Shown: positions 54,391-62,718 of the stretch, piece after piece
How the letters are laid out: every line of letters begins with the position of its first letter
How positions within the stretch are numbered: position 1 is the stretch's first letter
NCBI RefSeq assembly: GCF_018918345.1
Contig: NZ_JAHLQI010000001.1
Location: forward strand, 124,001 to 188,000
Direction of reading: 5' to 3'
Source: Butyricicoccus intestinisimiae
GTDB lineage: Bacteria; Bacillota; Clostridia; Oscillospirales; Butyricicoccaceae
DNA length: 64,000 bases
The notes under the pieces: generated by a model
Databases searched by the model: none
The model's input: only the letters and a program-made list of their open reading frames with translations
Told to the model about the DNA's origin: nothing
Program-made: the position numbers and the translations under genes

Positions 54391-54416
54391 CTCCTTACCC
54401 ATGTGGATAAGGAGCA
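54391..54416 (+). promoter_or_regulatory. Hairpin between last repeat and csm6
   Basis: GCTCCTTA pairs with TAAGGAGC around an inner CCA/TGG. No T tract follows, so it is not a classic terminator; AGAAGGAGG, the csm6 ribosome site, comes right after. It may protect or expose the 5' end of csm6 mRNA. Confidence 0.5.
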
Positions 54417-54433
54417 GAAGGAGGTTGATACAT

Positions 54434-55768
54434 ATGAAACGTATTTTATTTAGCTGTGTTGGTTCGACCGATCCGGTGCGCGGTTTACGTGACGGCAGTA
54501 TGCTGCACATTATGCGGCACTATCGACCGGACAAAGTTGTATTATATCTGTCTGCAGAAATTCGGGAAAAGGATGCAAAAGACCATCGGTTTCAGCGGGC
54601 ATTTGACGATTTCGAACAGCGTGTGCCGGATTATCGGCCGGAAATCGTCCGCATAGAAAGCGATATACGTGATGTGTCGGATTTTGACTGTTTTTATGAT
54701 GAATTTGGCAAATATATCCGTGAATTGCAAACAGCAGAACCGGATGCGGAAATCTTGTTAAATCTTAGCTCTGGCTCAGTCCAGATGAAAATGACGCTGG
54801 CGCTGCTGTCAGCAGATCTACGTTTTCGCACCAGAGGCATTCAGGTGAAAACACCAGAAAAAGCTGCCAGCAAGGCACAGCGCACAACCGATAAGGGATA
54901 TGATTTAGAAGCAGAAATTGAATTGAATGAAGACTTTGAAACAGATGCACCCAATCGCTGTGAAGAACCACGACTGTTTATGGTTCAGCGAGAAACAGAA
55001 AAGAATCAAATACGTGCTTTGCTGGATGCCTATAATTATGAAGCAATTTCGATGATGAAACCACTGCTTCCGTCAGAGAGTATGACGTTGATACACTTCT
55101 TGCAGATGCGCGCGGAATATCGCTACGCAGAAGCAGAAGAAACAGCGAAACTTTTGGGACGGACACTTCCATTCAAACTATATCCAATCGGAAAAGATTT
55201 ACACGCGTCCAAGCGAATCCGCAAAGAATATCGGGAAGTTTCAGAATATCTCTTATGCCTGAAGCTGCTGCAAAAAAATGGAAAATTGACGGATTTGGTT
55301 ATTCGGTTAAATCCATTGATTCTTCGTCTGCAAAAAGCATATCTGAAATCTTGCTGTGATTTTGACTGTGAAGAAATTATTGACCACTCCAACGGCCATG
55401 AATATATCTGTCCCCAAAAAATATGTGCGTATTCCGCTGAGTTGGCGCAGCATTTGTCTGATGCTGAAAGACGGGATATCAATTTAAGCTTCTGTATGAG
55501 ACTAATTGCATATTTCGGAAAAAATGAAACGGAAGAAGGAAAATTGTTCCACAAATTGAGTAAACTCAATCAAAAACATAGAAATACGTCCGCACACACG
55601 CTGAACAATATCACGGAAGAAGATATTAAAGAATCCATGGGCATCAGCAGTAAGATTTTAATTGAAAAACTGGAAAAACTGCTCAAGACGATTTATGGTG
55701 ATCTGTGTGCGCCAAAGCTGTTTGATATCTATGATACCTGCAATGCGTATATCTATCAGATGATCTGA
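54434..55768 (+). CDS. csm6: CRISPR-associated ribonuclease Csm6 (CARF-HEPN)
   Basis: A 444-residue RNase switched on by cyclic oligoadenylates from Cas10. The N-terminal CARF domain begins KRILFSCVGSTDPVRG and has LNLSSGSVQMKM, the ligand-binding loop. The C-terminal HEPN domain carries Arg-Asn-Thr-Ser-Ala-His (R-X4-H) near residues 382-387. ATG 54434 follows AGAAGGAGG. Only 45 bp separate it from the last CRISPR repeat and no promoter is visible there, so it probably depends on array transcription. Confidence 0.93.
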   Translation: MKRILFSCVGSTDPVRGLRDGSMLHIMRHYRPDKVVLYLSAEIREKDAKDHRFQRAFDDFEQRVPDYRPEIVRIESDIRDVSDFDCFYDEFGKYIRELQTAEPDAEILLNLSSGSVQMKMTLALLSADLRFRTRGIQVKTPEKAASKAQRTTDKGYDLEAEIELNEDFETDAPNRCEEPRLFMVQRETEKNQIRALLDAYNYEAISMMKPLLPSESMTLIHFLQMRAEYRYAEAEETAKLLGRTLPFKLYPIGKDLHASKRIRKEYREVSEYLLCLKLLQKNGKLTDLVIRLNPLILRLQKAYLKSCCDFDCEEIIDHSNGHEYICPQKICAYSAELAQHLSDAERRDINLSFCMRLIAYFGKNETEEGKLFHKLSKLNQKHRNTSAHTLNNITEEDIKESMGISSKILIEKLEKLLKTIYGDLCAPKLFDIYDTCNAYIYQMI

Positions 55769-55787
55769 CGCAAGAGAAAACCCCATA

Positions 55788-55816
55788 TTGCGCTTTGCGG
55801 GTGATGCCGTTATAAT
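55788..55816 (+). promoter_or_regulatory. Promoter of the homocysteine S-methyltransferase-family gene
   Basis: TTGCGC (55788-55793) and consensus TATAAT (55811-55816) with 17 bp between. Confidence 0.7.
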
Positions 55817-55849
55817 ATGATGTAGTACAGGAAAACGGAGGAAATACAT

Positions 55850-57070
55850 ATGGAATTACAGTTTCCGTTGATTTTAGACGGCGCGACCGGCACACAGCTG
55901 CAAAAGCGCGGATATACCAACGAGCAGTGCGCAGAGCAATGGGTGCTGGAACATCCGGAGGCCATTCAGGATATTCAGAAAAACTATGTTGCTGCGGGAA
56001 GCAATATCGTGTACGCGAGCACATTTGGTGCCAATCGCATCAAGCTGGAGGGCAATGGCATTCGAAACCAGACAGCTGCGTATAATACACGCTTGGTCGG
56101 TCTGTCTCGAGAGGCGGTTGGAGACAACGCGATGGTTGCCGGTGATATTGCGCCGACGGGTAAATTTTTGTATCCGATTGGCGATTTGAGCTTTGAGGAT
56201 TTGCTGGATGTGTATACCGAGCAGGCACAGGCGCTGGAACAGGCGGGTGTTGACCTGTTTGTTATCGAAACGACTATGACGATTCCGGAGGCGCGCGCGG
56301 CATTGCTGGCAGTCAAGAGCGTCAGTGAAAAGCCGGTCTTTGTGACATTTACTTGTGACGAAAACGGTAAGACCTTAACGGGCACGGATGTTGTCGCGGC
56401 ATTGGTTATCATGCAGAGCATGGGCGCGGATGCCGTTGGTCTCAATTGCTCGGTCGGTCCGGATAAAATGCTGCTGCAGCTGGAACGCATGGCACAGTAC
56501 GCACAGGTTCCGCTCATTGCAAAGCCAAATGCCGGCATTCCGGAAATGGTTGACGGCAAGGCAGTATATACGTGTACACCGGAAGAATTTGCCGCTCTTG
56601 TACCGGAGATGGCGGCGGCCGGTGTCGGTGTGTATGGCGGCTGCTGCGGCTCAGAGCCGGCACATATTGCAGCGTTGGCACAGGCAGTTAAGCAGGCAGA
56701 AATCAAAAAGCCGGCATCCAAGCACATGGATGAATTGGTCGCTGCAACCGAACGCGAGGTCTTTGTTTTGCCGGCAGATGTTGACTGCGGAGACGTGTTC
56801 CCGTGTGATGAAGATGTTATGGATGCCATCGAAGAAGCAGAGGACAGCGAAGATGCTGTTTTGTCCATTCGCATCGAAGAAGCAGACGAATTGGAAAATT
56901 TTGCAGAGGGACAGTATGCGATTGTCAAGCCGCTGTGCCTGCACTGTGAGGATGCAGTGCTGTTGGAACAGGCACTGCGCTTGTATCAGGGCCGCGCACT
57001 GTATACTGGCAGCCTGTCCAAGGACGAATTACAGCCGCTGTGTGAGAAATACGGCTTGCTCGTTCGATAA
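55850..57070 (+). CDS. Homocysteine S-methyltransferase family protein
   Basis: A 406-residue protein whose first ~285 residues match the homocysteine-binding barrel of MetH/BHMT: LDGATGTQLQKRG, TFGANRIKL, GLNCSVGPD with the first zinc cysteine and GVYGGCCGS with the other two. The last ~120 residues are acidic and not part of that domain; they resemble the short extension seen in clostridial homologues. The methyl donor is not known, since no corrinoid or folate domain follows. ATG 55850 follows CGGAGG. Confidence 0.82.
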   Translation: MELQFPLILDGATGTQLQKRGYTNEQCAEQWVLEHPEAIQDIQKNYVAAGSNIVYASTFGANRIKLEGNGIRNQTAAYNTRLVGLSREAVGDNAMVAGDIAPTGKFLYPIGDLSFEDLLDVYTEQAQALEQAGVDLFVIETTMTIPEARAALLAVKSVSEKPVFVTFTCDENGKTLTGTDVVAALVIMQSMGADAVGLNCSVGPDKMLLQLERMAQYAQVPLIAKPNAGIPEMVDGKAVYTCTPEEFAALVPEMAAAGVGVYGGCCGSEPAHIAALAQAVKQAEIKKPASKHMDELVAATEREVFVLPADVDCGDVFPCDEDVMDAIEEAEDSEDAVLSIRIEEADELENFAEGQYAIVKPLCLHCEDAVLLEQALRLYQGRALYTGSLSKDELQPLCEKYGLLVR

Positions 57071-57098
57071 CGCTGCATGTGAATAACACAGATATAAC

Positions 57099-57140
57099 AA
57101 AAGAGATCCGTCAGTCGTTTGCTGATAGATCTCTTTTTCT
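57099..57140. terminator. Bidirectional terminator between convergent genes
   Basis: AAAAGAGATC pairs with GATCTCTTTT around an inner CAG-containing stem, followed by TCTATG; on the other strand it follows the AraC-type gene. Confidence 0.75.
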
Positions 57141-57148
57141 ATGTTTTT

Positions 57149-58003
57149 TTATCCGAGCGGAAGTTCACGGAACTTGCGCGGAGAAACGCCGATTTTATCG
57201 GTAAATGCACCGGTAAAGCTGGCCTCCGTGCGGTAGCCGACTTCTGCACCAATCGCTTTGATTGGCAGATCGGTCGATTTGAGCAGATATTTTGCACGAT
57301 CCATGCGCATGCAGATGATAAATTCGTGCGGGGAATAATGCAGCCGCGCGCGAAACAGACGGATTAAGTGAGAAGGACTGAGATGAACTTGCTTGGCAAG
57401 CTGCTTGAGCCGCAAATCTTCACCCAAATGCAGCTGAATATAAGAAACGGCCTGCTGAACGGGATCATCGCTGGTCAGCTCGTGATATTCTGCGCTGGGG
57501 CGCGCTGCGAGATAACATAGGGCGCTGTACAGCAGCCGCGCGTGTTCGGCTTCATTGACCAGCTGATGATTGGCAAATTGGCGAACCAATGTGCGAATCT
57601 GTGCGGCAGCTTTGGCGTGCTTTTGGGCAGCGTATAAAACTCCGCCGTTTTCCCGCGTCAAATGCTGATACAGCTCCAGCGAATTGACGCCGGAAAAATG
57701 CACCCAATAAAATTCTACATATTCCGGCGTGTGATAGGCGTGATAATCGTTTCCGTCAAACAAAAGAATGTCGCCGGAATGCGCCGTTATCGTCTTTTCA
57801 TGGAATTGCAATTCCATTGTGCCGTTTTCGATGAGCATTAACATCAGGCAGTCTAGTCTCTGACGGTTAATGCGATATCGTTTGTCACAATAATAGTGCC
57901 CGCACATGTGTACGGAATAAAACAGCGCCTGCTTTTGCATGGCGAGCGTTCCGAAAAAATATTCGGAACCGGATAAAACACCGAATTCTTTCTGTCGAAG
58001 CAT
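57149..58003 (-). CDS. AraC family transcriptional regulator
   Basis: A 284-residue regulator with an N-terminal cupin domain (ITAHSGDILLFDGNDYH) and a C-terminal pair of helix-turn-helix motifs (LKQLAKQVHLSPSHLIRLFRARL and IKAIGAEVGYRTEASFTGAF). Such proteins usually sense a small molecule and control a neighbouring gene, here perhaps the divergent URO-D-family gene. ATG 58003 follows AAAGGTG; the in-frame GTG at 58012 overlaps that site. Confidence 0.9.
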   Translation of the reverse strand: MLRQKEFGVLSGSEYFFGTLAMQKQALFYSVHMCGHYYCDKRYRINRQRLDCLMLMLIENGTMELQFHEKTITAHSGDILLFDGNDYHAYHTPEYVEFYWVHFSGVNSLELYQHLTRENGGVLYAAQKHAKAAAQIRTLVRQFANHQLVNEAEHARLLYSALCYLAARPSAEYHELTSDDPVQQAVSYIQLHLGEDLRLKQLAKQVHLSPSHLIRLFRARLHYSPHEFIICMRMDRAKYLLKSTDLPIKAIGAEVGYRTEASFTGAFTDKIGVSPRKFRELPLG

Positions 58004-58427
58004 ATAAATCACCTTTATCTTTAATTTTTAATTATATCAGGCAAACAGAAAAAGCACAATAAGAAAGAATGGGAAATACTTTCGAAAAATTATCATCTTT
58101 TTCTAATGAAAACAGACGAAATTGTTTGTGCTGTTGCTTATCCTATCATGGAATGATAAGATTTCGAAAGTTTTTTTCTAAAAATCATCAAAGAATAAAA
58201 ATAATATCATATATGCGCTGAAAAATGAGCATATTTTGGTTGCATTTGGACAATGTTGCAACGGGTAAAGTGTACAAAAAGATTTTTTGGACGATTTTGC
58301 ACACGTTGAAAAGCGTATTTTTCTGTGGTATGATACATGAAACGAGAAAAGTATAAGAGAAAGATATATTTTCTATGAAGTAAAAGTTTGAATAATTTCG
58401 GAAAGTAATCACATAGGAGGCACGTAT
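58004..58427. other. Intergenic control region with no gene
   Basis: 424 bp, AT-rich. It holds CTTATC...GATAAG (about 58137-58160), two TTCGAAA-type sequences near 58080 and 58164, and the promoter of the rightward gene. These are plausible AraC-type binding sites. I see no open reading frame or known RNA. Confidence 0.55.
58306..58334 (+). promoter_or_regulatory. Promoter of the URO-D-family gene
   Basis: TTGAAA (58306-58311) and an extended TGGTATGAT ending at 58334 with 17 bp between the hexamers. Confidence 0.72.
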
Positions 58428-59744
58428 ATGAGATTCGATCAGTGTACCAACGGCAATATCTTTATGCATGGCTGGACCAAGGAACAGGCCGTCATGAGCG
58501 ATCACGACAAGGCAATTCTGCAGGAACTGGCAAAAAAGATGGCGGCATATGCTGCAAGACCGGAAGAAGAAGCACGCATTCAGCTGTGGCGCGACCACAA
58601 TGATCTGAAGGACACACGTCCGCTCATCTATATCGATCTGGAAAACGGCTGGAACGAACTTCTGCCGATGGAATTTACCTGCCAGTGCGAAGGCGAAATG
58701 GCACAGGAATGGGAGATGTGGCTGCACAAGGAATTGATTTACGCAGAGAAAATCAAGTGCGACAAGCCGATCGAAGCCAAGTTTTACATTCCGTATCAGG
58801 CACACAACACCATGTGGGGCGTTGAGAAAAAGGTTATCGGTGACGTCAAGGGCGGCGAAGCCATTACTTGGGAAAGCCCGATTACCGATGACATGATGGA
58901 AGACGACTTTGATGTCAAGGAGCTCATCAAAATTCCGCAGATTACCATTGATTGGGAAGCAACCGAAGCATATACTGCCATTGCGCACGATGTATTTGAT
59001 GGCATCCTGACTGTGGAACGCCGCCATTGGTGGTGGTGGGGTCTGGAGCTCACGCATCCGTATGCCGATCTGCGCGGTTTGGAAAACATGCTGTATGATT
59101 TCTACGATTATGACGAGAAAATGCATGAGATTCTGGGACGCTTCACAGAAGGCTATCTGGCAATGATTGACTTCTTGGAGGAAAACAAGCTGTTTACGCC
59201 GAACACGGGCAACTGCTATGTCGGCTCTGGCGGACTGGGTATTACCGGCGATTTGAATGCAGCCGCTGCCGTTCCGAACAGCGCAATGGATATTTGGGGC
59301 TTCCATGAGAGTCAGGAAACCAGCGAGGTATCTCCGGAAATGTTTGCGGAGTTTGTTCTGCCGTATCAGCTGAAGCTTGCAGAACGCTTTGGCTTGAACT
59401 ACTATGGCTGCTGTGAAGGATTGGATCGCCGCTGGGATTATGTCAAGAACCTACCGCGTCTGCGCCGTGTATCGGTGTCGCAGTGGGCAGATATTCCAAA
59501 GATGAGCGAGCTGCTCGGCGGTGATTATGTATTCTGCCACAAGGTAAGCCCGACAGATATCGCCGTTCCGGTCATTGACGAGGATCATATCCGCACCCGT
59601 CTGCATCAGGTTCTGACCGACTGCAAGCGCTGCGGCAACCATGTTGAACTGATTATGAAGGACAATCATACGATTGCAAATAAGCCGGAAAATGTATACC
59701 GCTGGGTACAGATTGCCAAGGAAGAAATCGCAAAGGTATACTAA
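58428..59744 (+). CDS. Uroporphyrinogen decarboxylase/methyltransferase-family protein
   Basis: A 438-residue protein that looks like the URO-D/MtaA-MtbA superfamily, which includes cobamide-dependent methyltransferases. The C-terminal half has GLNYYGCCEGLDRRWDYVKNLPRLRRVSVS, where such enzymes place cysteine and acidic ligands. The N-terminal part is longer than in haem URO-D (HemE), and HemE substrate residues are not evident, so it is not likely to make haem. Known relatives are abundant in gut anaerobes with unknown substrates. ATG 58428 follows AGGAGGCACGT. Confidence 0.65.
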   Translation: MRFDQCTNGNIFMHGWTKEQAVMSDHDKAILQELAKKMAAYAARPEEEARIQLWRDHNDLKDTRPLIYIDLENGWNELLPMEFTCQCEGEMAQEWEMWLHKELIYAEKIKCDKPIEAKFYIPYQAHNTMWGVEKKVIGDVKGGEAITWESPITDDMMEDDFDVKELIKIPQITIDWEATEAYTAIAHDVFDGILTVERRHWWWWGLELTHPYADLRGLENMLYDFYDYDEKMHEILGRFTEGYLAMIDFLEENKLFTPNTGNCYVGSGGLGITGDLNAAAAVPNSAMDIWGFHESQETSEVSPEMFAEFVLPYQLKLAERFGLNYYGCCEGLDRRWDYVKNLPRLRRVSVSQWADIPKMSELLGGDYVFCHKVSPTDIAVPVIDEDHIRTRLHQVLTDCKRCGNHVELIMKDNHTIANKPENVYRWVQIAKEEIAKVY

Positions 59745-59775
59745 TTTTCCAATCGCAGAGAAAGGAGAGACAGCT

Positions 59776-60921
59776 GTGACGGATTGGCAAAAACAACTGC
59801 GGCATATCTGTGACAATATCACTGCGCTGACAGGGATTCCGTGCGTAGCCGCGTGGGAATATCAAAGAAATCCGGCTGTTCTCTCCTGTCTGTGTGCGCA
59901 GGACGACGTATATCATGCGGAGAAGCAGCATTTGCATCAACACGCCTTTGAACAGGCGGCGCACCAGCAGGGCATCTATGTATATCGCTGTTCCTGCGTC
60001 TGCGCATTTGCGGTGGCACTTCCCAAACGGGCGGAAAATTCTTGGATGAGCAGTTTGATTGCAGGACCGTTTTTAATAGAACAGCACGGAGACATACAAT
60101 TGCCTGTTTTGACACCGAAACAGGCACAGGCTTTGGCGGAGACCATGCGGCTGTTGTGCAGTGAGCTGGAAAACAGCAATATGATGTCCTCGCAGGATTC
60201 CAATATCCAAGAGGAAATGCTGCAGGAAATGTATCTGACCGTGCACAAAGAAAATAAATCGTTTTATTCATTAAAAGAAGAACGAAAATTACAACAGCTC
60301 ATTCGCACGGGAAGCAAGCAGGAGGCGCAGCAGCAGCTCAATCATTTGCTGCTGGATTTGTATGCGATGGTCGGCACGGATTTGGCGCTGCTCAAACAGC
60401 GCATCGGCGAGTTGATTACGCTGATGTCCCGCGCGGCAGCGGATGGCGGTGCAGATGCGTCTGCCGTATTCGCGCTGTGCGATCGGAGCGCCAGAGAATT
60501 GGAGTATCTGGCGGACTTTGACACTGTAGATGCATGGCTCGGCGCGATGCTGCACACATTTTTTGATATGCTGTTTGATTTTCCGGACGCCCCGCATCAG
60601 ACCATCATTCAGCAGGCAGCCGCCTATATCAAAGAGCACTTGTCCGAAAAGGTCAGCTTGGAACAGGTGGCAAACGAGGTACACTTGTCCAAGTCCTATT
60701 TGTGCCGCATTTTAAAAGAGGAGCTTGGCTGTACGTTTACGGAATATACTAATAAATTGCGTGTAGAAAAAAGCAAGCTGTATTTGCATTGCGGCGAGAT
60801 GTCATTGTCCGAAATCGCCTGCGCGGTTGGATTTGATGACCAGAGCTATTTTACGCGTGTGTTCCGTCGGCAGGTAGGCGTTCCGCCGGGAAAATACCGT
60901 GCGGGGAAAACAAGCGCATAA
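59776..60921 (+). CDS. AraC family regulator with PocR-like sensory domain
   Basis: A 381-residue regulator. The N-terminal part (ALTGIPCVAAW ... IYVYRCSCVCAFAVAL ... SLIAGPFLI) resembles the PocR ligand-binding domain found in propanediol and methyltransferase regulators. A helical middle part follows, and the C-terminus has two helix-turn-helix motifs (LEQVANEVHLSKSYLCRILKEEL; LSEIACAVGFDDQSYFTRVFRRQ). Start is GTG 59776 after AAAGGAGAGACAGCT, 31 bp beyond the URO-D-family gene, so the two are cotranscribed. Confidence 0.82.
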   Translation: MTDWQKQLRHICDNITALTGIPCVAAWEYQRNPAVLSCLCAQDDVYHAEKQHLHQHAFEQAAHQQGIYVYRCSCVCAFAVALPKRAENSWMSSLIAGPFLIEQHGDIQLPVLTPKQAQALAETMRLLCSELENSNMMSSQDSNIQEEMLQEMYLTVHKENKSFYSLKEERKLQQLIRTGSKQEAQQQLNHLLLDLYAMVGTDLALLKQRIGELITLMSRAAADGGADASAVFALCDRSARELEYLADFDTVDAWLGAMLHTFFDMLFDFPDAPHQTIIQQAAAYIKEHLSEKVSLEQVANEVHLSKSYLCRILKEELGCTFTEYTNKLRVEKSKLYLHCGEMSLSEIACAVGFDDQSYFTRVFRRQVGVPPGKYRAGKTSA

Positions 60922-60957
60922 AAAACAGGCTGAATCACATGATTCAGCCTGTTTTTG
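60921..60957. terminator. Terminator between the regulator and the convergent ABC exporter
   Basis: AAAACAGGCTGAATC pairs with GATTCAGCCTGTTTT around ACAT; T-rich on both strands. Confidence 0.85.
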
Positions 60958-60972
60958 CGTGTATAAGCGGCA

Positions 60973-62718
60973 TTAAGACGGTTGAAACTGGCTGTTGTAC
61001 AGCTCACTGTAAAAGCCGCCCGCTGCCAAAAGCTCTTGGTGCGTGCCCTGTTCTATGATTTTGCCGTCGCGCATGACGAGAATCAGCGACGCGTTGCGGA
61101 CGGTAGACAGACGATGTGCGACCACAAAGCTGGTGCGTCCTTCCATCAGGGTATCAAATGCCTGTTGTACGAGAATCTCTGTGCGCGTATCAATGCTGGA
61201 AGTGGCCTCGTCCAAGATTAACATGGGCGGCAGACACAGCATGACACGGGCAATACACAACAGCTGTTTTTGTCCCTGACTGACGCTGTCCTCGCGCAGG
61301 ACGGTATCCAATCCCTTGGGCAGACGGCGGATAAAGTCCCAGCAGTGCGCGGATTTTGCGGCTTGTATCACTTCCTGATCCGTTGCGTCCGGACGTCCAA
61401 AGCGGATGTTTTCGCGCACGGTATCACTCTTGAGCCAAGTCTCCTGCAGCACCATGCCGAAGCTGCTGCGCAGCGAGTGGCGGGAAACGCTGGTAATCGG
61501 CGTGCCGTCAATGGAAATGGTGCCGCTGTCGACATCGTAAAACCGCATGAGCAGATTGATAAGCGTCGTTTTGCCGCAGCCGGTCGGACCGACGATGGCA
61601 ATGCGCATGCCGGGCTTTGTTTGCAGCGCAAACTGTTCGATGAGCGGATGAGACCGGTCATAACAGAACGATACATCACGAATGCAAACCTGTCCGCGGA
61701 CATGACCGAGCTGTTGGCTGTCGTCCGGCTTCTCCTCAGGTTCCTGCATCAGTGCAAAAACGCGGGAGGCGCATGCCAGTGCGTTTTGCAATTCCGTCAC
61801 AACCGAGCTGATGTCGTTAAATGGCTTCATATACTGGTTTGCATAGGCGAGCAAAACCGACAAACCGCCGACGGTCAGGCTGCCGAGCGGGATGAGCAGA
61901 ACGCCGACCAAAGCAACACAGGCATAAATAATGCTGTTGACAAATCGGGTACACGGATTGGTCAGACTGCTGTAAAATGTCGCCCGCTGGCTGTACTTCA
62001 TAAGCTCCTCGTTGATCTCCGCAAAACGAGCGGAAGCGCGTTGTTCATAGCCAAAGGCCTTGACAACGGTTTGACCGCCCATCATTTCGTCGATCAGCGC
62101 GGTCTGTCTGCCGCGCACTTCACTTTGCTTCTGGAACAAACGATACGAACGGCTGGAGATAAAGCGGGCGACAAGAAAGCTCAGCGGGGTCAGCACAATG
62201 ACCATCAGAGAAATCCAGAAATTTTTGGAGAACATGAAAATCAGCGTCACCAGAATGGTCATGATACCGGAAAACAGCTGGGTAAATCCGAGCAATAGTC
62301 CGTCCGATAACACATCGGTATCGGTGATGATGCGGCTGACAATGTCGCCTGAGCTGTGCTTGTCCAGATATGAGAGCGGCAGTTTTTGAATATGCCGAAT
62401 GGCGCGGGAACGAATGTCCTGCACGATGTGATAGGTCATGCGATTGTTGAGCAGATTCATGAGCCATGTGCACAGCGCAGAAGCGGCAGCCACCAAAAGA
62501 ATCAAACGCAGATATCGCCACATCTGTACAAAATCCACGCGATGCGCGGCGATGGTCTGGTCAATGGCATCGCCGAACAGAATCGGAACATACAACTGCA
62601 AAATAACAGAGACCGCCGCGAGGATAATACTCAAGGCAAGTGCAAATCCATGTGATTTCACATAGGGAAGCAGCTGACGGAACGAAGCGGATGTGGTGTT
62701 TTTGTTTTGCTTTTTCAT
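60973..62718 (-). CDS. ABC exporter half-transporter, catalytic-site subunit
   Basis: A 581-residue protein with six membrane helices then an ATPase domain. Walker A is GPTGCGKT, Walker B LILDEATSSID with the catalytic glutamate, and H-loop VAHRLS. The signature is changed to VSQGQKQ. Pairing with the upstream subunit, which has LSGGQ but an altered Walker B, makes a heterodimeric exporter with one full ATP site. The ATG at 62718 overlaps the upstream stop by 4 bp. Substrate unknown. Confidence 0.9.
   Translation of the reverse strand: MKKQNKNTTSASFRQLLPYVKSHGFALALSIILAAVSVILQLYVPILFGDAIDQTIAAHRVDFVQMWRYLRLILLVAAASALCTWLMNLLNNRMTYHIVQDIRSRAIRHIQKLPLSYLDKHSSGDIVSRIITDTDVLSDGLLLGFTQLFSGIMTILVTLIFMFSKNFWISLMVIVLTPLSFLVARFISSRSYRLFQKQSEVRGRQTALIDEMMGGQTVVKAFGYEQRASARFAEINEELMKYSQRATFYSSLTNPCTRFVNSIIYACVALVGVLLIPLGSLTVGGLSVLLAYANQYMKPFNDISSVVTELQNALACASRVFALMQEPEEKPDDSQQLGHVRGQVCIRDVSFCYDRSHPLIEQFALQTKPGMRIAIVGPTGCGKTTLINLLMRFYDVDSGTISIDGTPITSVSRHSLRSSFGMVLQETWLKSDTVRENIRFGRPDATDQEVIQAAKSAHCWDFIRRLPKGLDTVLREDSVSQGQKQLLCIARVMLCLPPMLILDEATSSIDTRTEILVQQAFDTLMEGRTSFVVAHRLSTVRNASLILVMRDGKIIEQGTHQELLAAGGFYSELYNSQFQPS

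Noticed and set aside
53036-54410. Open frames coding repeated ETTYAPSGDEN or QLTPRQGTKT peptides
   Set aside because: The 33-bp CRISPR repeat is 11 codons long and several spacers are multiples of three, so frames stay open by chance. There is no ribosome site or start context.
58428-59744. Haem-synthesis uroporphyrinogen decarboxylase (hemE)
   Set aside because: The length and N-terminus differ from HemE and the usual porphyrin-binding residues are not seen; no other haem gene is near.
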